Shown here: positions 1 through 7,163 of the stretch, one piece after another
Layout: each line of letters opens with the position of its first letter
Numbering within the stretch: position 1 is the stretch's first letter
NCBI GenBank assembly: GCA_944323945.1
Contig: CALUUL010000033.1
Span: 1 to 19,545 of the forward strand
DNA: 19,545 nucleotides
Source of the DNA: Candidatus Gastranaerophilales bacterium
GTDB lineage: Bacteria > Cyanobacteriota > Vampirovibrionia > Gastranaerophilales > Gastranaerophilaceae
Direction: 5' to 3'
The notes under the pieces: model-generated
What the model was told of the DNA's origin: nothing
The model's database searches: none
Seen by the model: only the letters and a program-made list of their open reading frames with translations
Program-made: the position numbers and the translations under genes

Positions 1-83
1 TTCTTTAATGCCGGTGTAATATAGTTTAATTTGGTTGTTTCTTCATTTTTTTCTTGTTCTTCAATGTCATCAATTGGCTTCAT
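1..83 (-). CDS. N-terminus of a probable type I restriction enzyme subunit (HsdR-like), partial
   Basis: The gene runs off the left edge; 27 codons are visible on the minus strand from an ATG at 81-83. The product begins with an acidic, Lys/Glu-rich stretch followed by a segment reading KLNYITPALKE. A short charged leader followed by an 'L-x-Y-I-T-P-A-L' element is typical of the extreme N-terminus of HsdR-family type I restriction subunits and related DEAD/DEAH restriction helicases, which cleave DNA as part of an R-M-S complex. Only the first few percent of such a protein is present, so the call rests on one short motif. It lies in the same orientation as the Argonaute gene upstream, with 138 bp between them, and fits a defence block. 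The ribosome-binding site is weak. Confidence 0.4.
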   Translation of the reverse strand, partial: MKPIDDIEEQEKNEETTKLNYITPALK

Positions 84-143
84 TTTTCTTTACTTTTACT
101 AATTATATTGCCATTCTTTGCTAATAAAATCATATCATGAAAA

Positions 144-164
144 TACACAACTGCCTGTTGTGTA
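144..164 (-). terminator. Hairpin downstream of the SIR2-Argonaute gene, possible weak terminator
   Basis: TACACAAC (144-151) and GTTGTGTA (157-164) form a perfect 8-bp stem with a 5-nt loop. Read on the minus strand the stem is followed by only four T, so termination would be weak. It sits between the Argonaute stop codon and the start of the HsdR-like gene, and could instead be a regulator site for the latter. Confidence 0.35.
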
Positions 165-221
165 ACAATCCTGATATAATTCAATTAAAACACATGACTA
201 TGTCAAAAACGGACAGAGAAT

Positions 222-3200
222 TTACATAAAATATCTAAAATCGTAAGATTTATTATACAAAGCCTCTTTTTGCTTGGACATCCTAGAAAGTGTTTTTGCA
301 AAGTCTAGTGTTACCGGCATATTTTTATATAGATTATCACCACTGTTCCAATTCATCTTGGTTAGCATTAATATCTCTTTAACTAATGTGTCTCCGGAAG
401 CTTTTCCGTAAAATCTTTTTACTAAAACCGGAAGTGGAATTCCTCTCCCACCTTTATAGTATGTATTATATCTGCAATTCCCTATATCATCTCCGACAAC
501 ACAACCATGTGTCCATAGCAAGAAACTGTCATTGGATAATTTTATAGTAGTTCCACGTTCAAGAGGGAAACTATTAGGAATAGCTTTTCCCTCTTTTATA
601 AAATATTTTATCGCTCTGTAAGGAGAATAACCCTGAATTTGCAACAATTCAATGTCTTCAATTCCCTCTAATGCTTCAGTAAATCCTGCAATTTCTTGAG
701 GTGTAAAAGGTGTTGTTTTATGTATTACAATTCGTCTTAGTTTTGCAACCGGATCGCATTTATAGTATTCTTCTCTTAATTTACTTATTGTTGTTCTTGC
801 TTCATCTCGCTTCATATAAGGATTTTTGCCAATATATTGAGGATCATCTAATTTTTTCAATATTAATCTTATTCCGGTTCCTGTTGAATCAAATAATTGG
901 CTACAACCTATACATATTCCTTTTGTGTTAGATTTTGCATAACTAATTCCAACAAAAGCAGTCTCATCATCTAAAACTACAGGATGCCACAAAACACCGG
1001 ATGCTTTTGCATATAAACTTGTTGATAATGCCCACATTACTTTACATTTATCATAAGCCGTTAGAGAACGTTCCTCTATAAATTGAATTTTTATACCTTT
1101 ATTGGTTCCGTATAGTTTTATAGCATCATGCAAATTAAAATCTGGGTCATACCCGCTATCTTCTCTGAATTTTGCAAATGATTTTGGTATATATATAACT
1201 AAAACATCAAAATCTGATAATTGAGTTTGAAAATAATCTATTTGAGATTTTATACTATCGACAAAAGATGCTGTGTTTGCTTTAGAAGTTGCAGCTTCAT
1301 CGTACATTCTGCATAATTGCGTATTGTTTTTATCAGGTATATTTAAAGCTCTTTTATAGGTTTCATAAAATCCTTCATAATTCGGCAAAAACATTTCACC
1401 ACTTTTTGCAGAATTTTTTGCATTAAGATTATTTAAATGTCCTATAATATTACCTATTTGTTGAATAGGAGATAAAATAGCAATTCTAATCGGCGACTTT
1501 TCGGTAGTTTCAAAAGAATAATCAATAGGTGCATACCTTTGCAAACCTTTTAATTGATTTATACTTGTACGATTTTTATCATTAACATCAAATAACATTT
1601 CGGGTTCGTCAAATTTAAAAGAAGATACCTGTGGATATTTTGAATCTGACAATAATTTGTATGAAAAACACACAAAGTTAAATTTTATAGAAAAGTCACT
1701 ATTTGTGAATATAATTTCATTACTAGCTTTTGTCTTAAGAAATGCATTTAAATCTTTTAGGCTCTTACCATAATCAGCATTATATATGCTTGACATTATG
1801 CTGTTTATTTCAACTTGTTTGTATAATTTATTAACTTCACTGCCATTTTTATTAGTTAAATAAATAGTTGGTATTATAGATAGGTAAATTTTTTCATTTA
1901 AATACGACAATTGAACTTCAAAAGCAGAGTATTTTTTGTATGTGAAACGAGCTTTATTTTGATGGTCTGATATAGAATCTACAAAGTAGTATTTATTTCT
2001 TCCAAAAGATTTTATATTTGAATTTTGCAATAATGAGATTTTTATTAATTCATAAAGCAGTCCTAAATATACGAAATTCTCTTTATTTAATAATTCGGTT
2101 TCAGGAAATACTGTTGTAATTTCTGACTTTATATGCCCTTTAAATATTTCTTTTAGTTTATCACTACTAGAAAAAGAATATATTTTTCCATTAAATAATC
2201 CTGCGATTATATAGTTGTTTCCACCTATTATTGTTCGTAGTTCTTTCCAATTTTTTATATCTGTTTCAAATACATTGCAAGAAGGTAATTCTGTCGAGAC
2301 AAAGGTGTTCATTTTTAATGAACTTTGTGCAATTTTATCTGAAGAAAAATTAATTTCTTTTTTTCTATTATCAAAATCTTTCCATCGTTCGTCAATTATA
2401 AGATTTTTATGTTCATAATTTTGGTATATCAAATTTAAAAATTCATCAAAACCATCAATATCAATCACACAGGACAGTTCATTGTTTTTGCAAGCCTTTT
2501 CCATAAAAGCATTTGCTCGTTCAGATAATATTGTATTTTGTGGCTTACACCAATATATTCCTTTGCTTAGAAAATCTTTATTATCTATATTATCCTCAAG
2601 AACTTTCATTACAGAGTCATCATTTCCTGCATAACCTATAACAATGAGTCCTTTATTCATTAAATTCTTGCAAAATAAATCTGATAATTGGCTTTCTAAA
2701 TTCTGCAATTCCTGTTCTGTATTTTGTAGGGAATCATATCTATAATCACCATGCAATTTTATGACATTTTGAAAATTGTTATTGGCTATTTGAGAGATAC
2801 TCTCTTTCTGTATTGAAGACACAACATTAAATGAATATTGAGGTGATAATGTTTTAATGCCTGCCTCAATTAACTCATCAAAGTTTGTTGTCCAGATGTT
2901 TTTGACTTGATTATTAATAAACAAATTAGCAAGACAAAGATGTCCTCTTATGGGCTCAACATTTGCAACGAGCTTTTGAATATATGCATTTCTTGCAGAA
3001 GTATTATCATAACATTTTTCAAAATAAAACGAATATTCTTCTTTTGAACCCCTTTTGGGGAATCCATCTAAAGAGTCAAAGTAATCCTGTAATTTAGTTC
3101 TATTTCGTTCAGATTGTAGATCTTTAAATAGTTCTCTGGAAACATTATTTTCAGAACAATAAATTTCTTTTTTAAATTGCCAAACTAGATTTTGTCCGCT

Positions 3201-3305
3201 CGGAATACCCGCTAATAAAGATGCACCAGAGCCAAGAAAAAAGTCTATATCACTACTAACTAAGAAATTGCGAATAAATGAAGTTGGATCTTTTGTATTA
3301 ATCAC
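222..3305 (-). CDS. Single-chain SIR2-APAZ-PIWI short Argonaute (SPARSA-like defence protein)
   Basis: About 1027 aa. Residues 15-290 are a SIR2 NADase domain: GSGAS (25-29), the TTNFDE segment with N141 and D143, the catalytic-type LHG with H185, and GYAGND (224-229) are all intact. Residues about 300-600 are poorly conserved, in the position expected for an APAZ/N-L region. From about 600 to the end is a MID-PIWI module, recognised by ALSTSLYAKASGVLW, the IHKTTPFTPQEI segment and the LTKMNWN...PVTLDFA tail of short Argonautes. The first catalytic Asp of PIWI is replaced (FVGISYA, Ser near 787), so it should bind but not cut nucleic acid. In the known family, guide-directed recognition of invader DNA activates NAD+ hydrolysis and abortive infection. 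The fusion matches the single-chain clade rather than the two-gene form. The start is GTG with an AAGGGG site 7 nt upstream. It diverges from the SEC-C gene. Confidence 0.88.
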   Translation of the reverse strand: MINTKDPTSFIRNFLVSSDIDFFLGSGASLLAGIPSGQNLVWQFKKEIYCSENNVSRELFKDLQSERNRTKLQDYFDSLDGFPKRGSKEEYSFYFEKCYDNTSARNAYIQKLVANVEPIRGHLCLANLFINNQVKNIWTTNFDELIEAGIKTLSPQYSFNVVSSIQKESISQIANNNFQNVIKLHGDYRYDSLQNTEQELQNLESQLSDLFCKNLMNKGLIVIGYAGNDDSVMKVLEDNIDNKDFLSKGIYWCKPQNTILSERANAFMEKACKNNELSCVIDIDGFDEFLNLIYQNYEHKNLIIDERWKDFDNRKKEINFSSDKIAQSSLKMNTFVSTELPSCNVFETDIKNWKELRTIIGGNNYIIAGLFNGKIYSFSSSDKLKEIFKGHIKSEITTVFPETELLNKENFVYLGLLYELIKISLLQNSNIKSFGRNKYYFVDSISDHQNKARFTYKKYSAFEVQLSYLNEKIYLSIIPTIYLTNKNGSEVNKLYKQVEINSIMSSIYNADYGKSLKDLNAFLKTKASNEIIFTNSDFSIKFNFVCFSYKLLSDSKYPQVSSFKFDEPEMLFDVNDKNRTSINQLKGLQRYAPIDYSFETTEKSPIRIAILSPIQQIGNIIGHLNNLNAKNSAKSGEMFLPNYEGFYETYKRALNIPDKNNTQLCRMYDEAATSKANTASFVDSIKSQIDYFQTQLSDFDVLVIYIPKSFAKFREDSGYDPDFNLHDAIKLYGTNKGIKIQFIEERSLTAYDKCKVMWALSTSLYAKASGVLWHPVVLDDETAFVGISYAKSNTKGICIGCSQLFDSTGTGIRLILKKLDDPQYIGKNPYMKRDEARTTISKLREEYYKCDPVAKLRRIVIHKTTPFTPQEIAGFTEALEGIEDIELLQIQGYSPYRAIKYFIKEGKAIPNSFPLERGTTIKLSNDSFLLWTHGCVVGDDIGNCRYNTYYKGGRGIPLPVLVKRFYGKASGDTLVKEILMLTKMNWNSGDNLYKNMPVTLDFAKTLSRMSKQKEALYNKSYDFRYFM

Positions 3306-3329
3306 CTAATCACCCCTTGTAAGGCAATT

Positions 3330-3341
3330 TTATCATGATAA
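3330..3341. promoter_or_regulatory. Perfect 12-bp palindrome upstream of the Argonaute gene
   Basis: TTATCATGATAA is its own reverse complement and lies 25 bp upstream of the GTG start of the SIR2-Argonaute gene. On the minus strand it overlaps a TATTAT hexamer (the adjacent 3338-3343) that could be a -10 box. A role as operator is inference. Confidence 0.3.
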
Positions 3342-3400
3342 TACTAAATCTTCACTATTGTAAATTTTCTGGGAATTTGTGTTACTTTTTCTGCTTTCTC

Positions 3401-3414
3401 ATGTTAATTAACAT
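3401..3414. promoter_or_regulatory. Perfect 14-bp palindrome between the divergent Argonaute and SEC-C genes
   Basis: ATGTTAATTAACAT is perfectly self-complementary and lies near the middle of the 175-bp space between two divergently transcribed genes, the usual place for an operator controlling both. No regulator gene is adjacent. AT-rich palindromes of this size can occur by chance in such DNA, so the confidence is modest. Confidence 0.35.
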
Positions 3415-3447
3415 TTTGAAACCCTTTTTTATATTAAAATATGGGTA

Positions 3448-3467
3448 TTGTCACCAAATTGTCACCA
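3448..3467 (+). repeat. Doubled TGTCACC motif, candidate integrase arm site (left copy)
   Basis: TTGTCACCAAATTGTCACCA contains two direct copies of TTGTCACCA. A 20-bp sequence matching at 17 of 20 positions, same orientation, lies at 19194-19213 about 130 bp from the tRNA remnant. Paired direct repeats of this kind serve as arm-type binding sites of tyrosine integrases with an AP2-like N-terminal domain, as in the integrase at 5770-6858. This copy directly precedes the ribosome-binding site of the SEC-C gene. Confidence 0.5.
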
Positions 3468-3480
3468 TAAGGTTTAGTAT

Positions 3481-5769
3481 ATGTCATTAGAGAAACAGTC
3501 TTTACATGAAGTTTATAAACATTCACAAGAAGAAATTAATAACAAAATTAAAATGTTATTAGATATTGTCAAACGGTACTCGCCATTGGCAATATTAAAA
3601 AGGTGCTATGAAGAAATAATGCATTATTGTCTCATTTCTGAAAATCAAGGTTGTGCTAATTCAGATTTGGAAGCTTTACAAAATGTTTTACCCTATCTTC
3701 AAAGTATTATATATTCTGTAAAATTACTTGATAATCCGAAAGATACAATAGAAGAAAATATCTTTCAAAATTTAATAGAAACGGCAAAAGCAATATATAT
3801 GAGTACAAATATACTGCTAATGTTTGATGAAAATGAAGACACTAATTATACAATTGATGAATTGCAACTCAAAGCTAGATTAGAGTGGTTAAATATAAAA
3901 GGCAAAAGGTATAGATGTCACGAATTGACGCATTTACAAGAATTATTAAAGCCTCATAATGAGGTATTTTTAAAAACTTTTGACATGTCAGTTGTTGATT
4001 TTATTGAAAACTTAAAAAATCTAGAGTATTCCATTATAAGAGGTTATTTTGAAGCTTGGGAAATTTTAGGAGATGCTCATCAAGAATTTTGTAAAAATGC
4101 CGACGATAACCCTGCATTTAACATAGAACAATTATTATCTTTACAAATGGATGATGATAGAATTAATAATGCTTTTGCTAAAATTTGTGGATATGATTTG
4201 TTTGATTTACAAGTTTCAGCAAATTTCTCAGAAAAATTATTAGAAAAATTTTCATGTGGCGTAGGAGAAAATGAAAATTTCGGAGTAGGAAAATATGCTT
4301 ATCTTCCAATTAAAAAGGTTCCTGTATCTGAAAAACCTTTTTTGAAATATCAAGACAAATATTATTGTTTTGAAATACAATCATTATATGACAATCTTTA
4401 TCGAAATATTGAAAGAATAATCTTAGAGGAAAATCCATCATATCAAAACAAATGGAATAAGATACAAGGACAAACCTGCCAAAGTATAACCGTTAATTTA
4501 TTTAAAAATATTCTTCCAAAAGCTACTTATTTAGAAAATAATTATTACCTATCACAAGATAACTGGATAGAAAATGATCTTTTAATCTTATTTGATAAAG
4601 TTGCAATTATTGTGGAAATAAAAGGCGGTAAATTTAAAACAAAATCTCCAATTACTGATTATGTTAACTATAAACAATCAATTATAAAATTATTGGAAGA
4701 ACCTATAAATCAAGCATCTAGAATAGAAACGCTTTTAGAAAAAGACTCTAAAATAACTTTTTATAATAGTAATAAAAATCAAAATGATAGTAATATTAAA
4801 TATGTTCTTGAACAAAGTAAAATTGAAAAAGTCTTTTTATGTAGCGTTTCCTTAGATAATTTTAATACTATTGCCAATAATATTCCGATGCTAAGGGAAA
4901 ATGGATTTAATATCCCACACAATGTGCCAATATGGGGACTGAGTATTGATGAATTACGAGTTTATTCTCATTTATTTGAACAAGAAAGCCTGACATTTTT
5001 GCACTTCTTACAAAAAAGAGTCAATGCAAGCAATTCTCCAGAAATTGATTTGAATGATGAATTAGACCACTTAGCTCTATATTTTGAATTTAATGATTAT
5101 ATCCAACATACAAAGGAGCTGATGAATGAAAAAAATATAACTAATATAACTTATTATGATTATACAAAAGATATTGACGAGTATTTTATAAAACAAGAAA
5201 GATATTATCAGGAATCAGAAAGACCTCTAAAACCAAAACAAAAAATGCCGGTAGAGTTAAGAGAGCTGATTAACTTGATACAAGCTAAAGAACAATCGGG
5301 CTGTTTTCATGTTGTTTCAGCAATGCTTGATTTTAGTGGGAATGGTAGAGATTATTTAATTCATTTAATAAACATCATTTTATTAAAACAATTTTCTACA
5401 AAAAGATTGCAACACTTAAACATAATTGATATATCAGCTTTTTGTTTACAAGATAATAATATCATTTATACCCAAAAGGACATAGATAACCTAGTATATG
5501 CATCTATGCTAATTGCTAACCAACCTTTAAGATATTGTTTAAAAATATATTTTGATTCAGAAAATAAAATTTATGATATTGATATTCAAGAATATACAAT
5601 AGAAATTAGTGATGAAAATAAAATCAAATATACAAATACTATTGAAATGCTTATAAATAGTAGAATAAGTCAACAACAAGTCTATAAAAAGAAAATTGGA
5701 AGAAATGAACCCTGTCCCTGTGGCAGTGGGAAAAAATATAAAAAATGTTGTTTAAAGTATTATGAATAA
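3481..5769 (+). CDS. PD-(D/E)XK/NERD-like protein with C-terminal SEC-C zinc motif, possible defence effector
   Basis: 762 aa. The first 300 residues are helical-looking and not recognised. Residues about 320-420 show a nuclease-like core: D366 in WIENDLLI, then IVEIKGGKF giving E379-x-K381, and a NQASRI segment (about 410-415) like the Q-x-x-R helix of NERD and related PD-(D/E)XK folds. The last 23 residues are a SEC-C motif, EPCPCGSGKKYKKCC (C-x-C-x8-C-C), a zinc-binding finger first seen at the SecA C-terminus and found on many unrelated proteins. It starts 175 bp from the divergent SIR2-Argonaute gene, with an AAGG site 8 nt before the ATG, and its TAA directly abuts the stop of the convergent integrase. 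I infer a DNA-acting defence protein. The family has no name I can assign with certainty. Confidence 0.65.
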   Translation: MSLEKQSLHEVYKHSQEEINNKIKMLLDIVKRYSPLAILKRCYEEIMHYCLISENQGCANSDLEALQNVLPYLQSIIYSVKLLDNPKDTIEENIFQNLIETAKAIYMSTNILLMFDENEDTNYTIDELQLKARLEWLNIKGKRYRCHELTHLQELLKPHNEVFLKTFDMSVVDFIENLKNLEYSIIRGYFEAWEILGDAHQEFCKNADDNPAFNIEQLLSLQMDDDRINNAFAKICGYDLFDLQVSANFSEKLLEKFSCGVGENENFGVGKYAYLPIKKVPVSEKPFLKYQDKYYCFEIQSLYDNLYRNIERIILEENPSYQNKWNKIQGQTCQSITVNLFKNILPKATYLENNYYLSQDNWIENDLLILFDKVAIIVEIKGGKFKTKSPITDYVNYKQSIIKLLEEPINQASRIETLLEKDSKITFYNSNKNQNDSNIKYVLEQSKIEKVFLCSVSLDNFNTIANNIPMLRENGFNIPHNVPIWGLSIDELRVYSHLFEQESLTFLHFLQKRVNASNSPEIDLNDELDHLALYFEFNDYIQHTKELMNEKNITNITYYDYTKDIDEYFIKQERYYQESERPLKPKQKMPVELRELINLIQAKEQSGCFHVVSAMLDFSGNGRDYLIHLINIILLKQFSTKRLQHLNIIDISAFCLQDNNIIYTQKDIDNLVYASMLIANQPLRYCLKIYFDSENKIYDIDIQEYTIEISDENKIKYTNTIEMLINSRISQQQVYKKKIGRNEPCPCGSGKKYKKCCLKYYE

Positions 5770-6858
5770 TTATAGTAGCTCATCAATTTTAACCTCACTC
5801 GTAATATATACTTCAGGCATGAGGTGAGCGTATGTATTCATTGTAATCTCAAAAGAAGCGTGTCCCATTTGTTTTTGTATGTATTTGATATTCATATCTT
5901 TAGCCAATAATAGACTTGCATAGGTGTGTCTTAAATCATGGAATCTCACTCTTGCTACACCCGCTCCGTCCAACACTTTATTAAATCTCCTTTTAATCAT
6001 ATTATCAGCATCCATAAATTTACCGTTTGATTGTGAAAAAACAAGATTCATTTCATTTGGTTCAGATTTTTGTTTTAAATCTTTTAATACATCCATAAGT
6101 TTATTGGGTACTTTAATTTCGCGAATAGAATTTTTTGTTTTAGGAATTGTTATTATTCCTTTATGTAATGTTTTTGTAACTTTTAGTGTTGATTTTTTAA
6201 AGTTGACACAGTCCCAAGTTAAGGCTAATATCTCTCCTCGCCTCATTCCTGAATATATTGCAGTTAATAACAGTGGATAAAAGTCAGGATAATTCTTTTG
6301 TGAAAAGTCCAAAACAGCGTCTATTTCCTCTTTTGTTAAGAAACTCATTTCTATATGTTCAACCTTCAACTTTTTAACTCTTTGCACGGGATTAAACATA
6401 ATATACCCATTTTCAATAGCCCAGTTAAAAATAGTGCCCATTGAAGTCAGAATATTGTTAATTGTTTTATTTGAAAAACCTTCTTTTTGTTTCTGTTTTA
6501 TAAATTGACTTATAATAAGAGTATTTATATCGACAAGCTTGATATCTTTGAAGAAATTTTTTAGATGTAAATTATAATGGTCCTTATAACTTCTGATTGT
6601 TGAGGGCTTTAAATTCACCTCTGCATATAAAGTAATAAATTTTTCTACAACCTCTTTAAATTTGATATTTTTATCTTGTGTAGTATTGCTACCAGCGTTT
6701 GCATTTTGCATATCTTCTGCTTGTGCCTTTTCGGCATCGGGCTTTGTTTTAAAGCCCGATTTTTGATGTCTTTTGCCGAAAATATCATAAAAATCATATC
6801 CCCAACTTGCACCCTTACTACCATTTTTGTTCGTGTGGTATCGTTTTTTAATCCCCAT
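5770..6858 (-). CDS. int: Tyrosine integrase of the element
   Basis: 362 aa, a normal length for phage and Tn916-like integrases. Residues 18-50 (SWGYDFYDIFGKRHQKSGF) resemble the AP2-like arm-binding domain; 66-160 is the SAM-like core-binding domain; 170-360 is the catalytic domain with R206 in SGMRRGE, a lysine at 240/242, H307-x-x-R310 (HDLRH), H333 (GHAS) and nucleophile Y343 (NTYAHL), so all catalytic residues are present. It should recombine attP with attB, most likely the tRNA-fMet 3' half whose copy lies at 19343. GGGAGG lies 8 nt upstream of the ATG, and the start overlaps the excisionase gene by 11 nt, so the two are co-translated. It points toward the expected tRNA junction. Confidence 0.95.
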   Translation of the reverse strand: MGIKKRYHTNKNGSKGASWGYDFYDIFGKRHQKSGFKTKPDAEKAQAEDMQNANAGSNTTQDKNIKFKEVVEKFITLYAEVNLKPSTIRSYKDHYNLHLKNFFKDIKLVDINTLIISQFIKQKQKEGFSNKTINNILTSMGTIFNWAIENGYIMFNPVQRVKKLKVEHIEMSFLTKEEIDAVLDFSQKNYPDFYPLLLTAIYSGMRRGEILALTWDCVNFKKSTLKVTKTLHKGIITIPKTKNSIREIKVPNKLMDVLKDLKQKSEPNEMNLVFSQSNGKFMDADNMIKRRFNKVLDGAGVARVRFHDLRHTYASLLLAKDMNIKYIQKQMGHASFEITMNTYAHLMPEVYITSEVKIDELL

Positions 6859-7045
6859 AGAACTTCCCTCCCATATTTATTAATTGAATAATCTGTTCTT
6901 CTGTCATTTTTATACGTTTACCAATTTTGATACATGGTAGTTGTCCTCTCCATTTCATGTTATAAAGTGTACCTTTTGGAATTCCTAAAATCTTTGAAAC
7001 TTCGTCCAAGCTGTATATTTTAGGAATTTGATTTAAATTTTGCAT
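6848..7045 (-). CDS. xis: Excisionase-type MerR-like HTH protein
   Basis: 65 aa. The sequence YSLDEVSKILGIPKGTLYNMK followed by GQLPCIKIGKRIKM and a terminal helix is the winged-helix pattern of HTH_17 excisionases: a recognition helix, then a basic wing (KIGKRIK). Such proteins bind near att sites and shift the integrase toward excision. They sometimes also repress the int promoter. It overlaps the integrase start by 11 nt, and AAAGGAG lies 6 nt before the ATG. A 118-bp gap with a 10-bp inverted repeat separates it from the helicase gene. It could be only a transcription factor, but size and position favour Xis. Confidence 0.85.
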   Translation of the reverse strand: MQNLNQIPKIYSLDEVSKILGIPKGTLYNMKWRGQLPCIKIGKRIKMTEEQIIQLINMGGKFYGD

Positions 7046-7086
7046 TTTATTTCTCCTTTATTTTAGTTAAATTTTTTAAATTACAA

Positions 7087-7145
7087 TATTACCTTTTAAA
7101 ATCTAGGTTTTAAAATAAACTATCATCAATATTTGAAAGGTAATA
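7087..7145. promoter_or_regulatory. 10-bp inverted repeat upstream of xis-int
   Basis: TATTACCTTT (7087-7096) and AAAGGTAATA (7136-7145) are perfect inverted arms separated by 39 bp, filling the gap between the helicase stop and the xis start. The spacing suits a dimeric regulator binding two sites with looping better than a terminator. It may allow int-xis to be controlled apart from replication. Confidence 0.4.
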
Positions 7146-7163
7146 AAGAAGAATTACCGATAA

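Noticed and set aside
710..2418. Plus-strand open frames opposite the Argonaute gene
   Set aside because: They are antisense to a clearly coding frame and encode hydrophobic sequence with no motifs.
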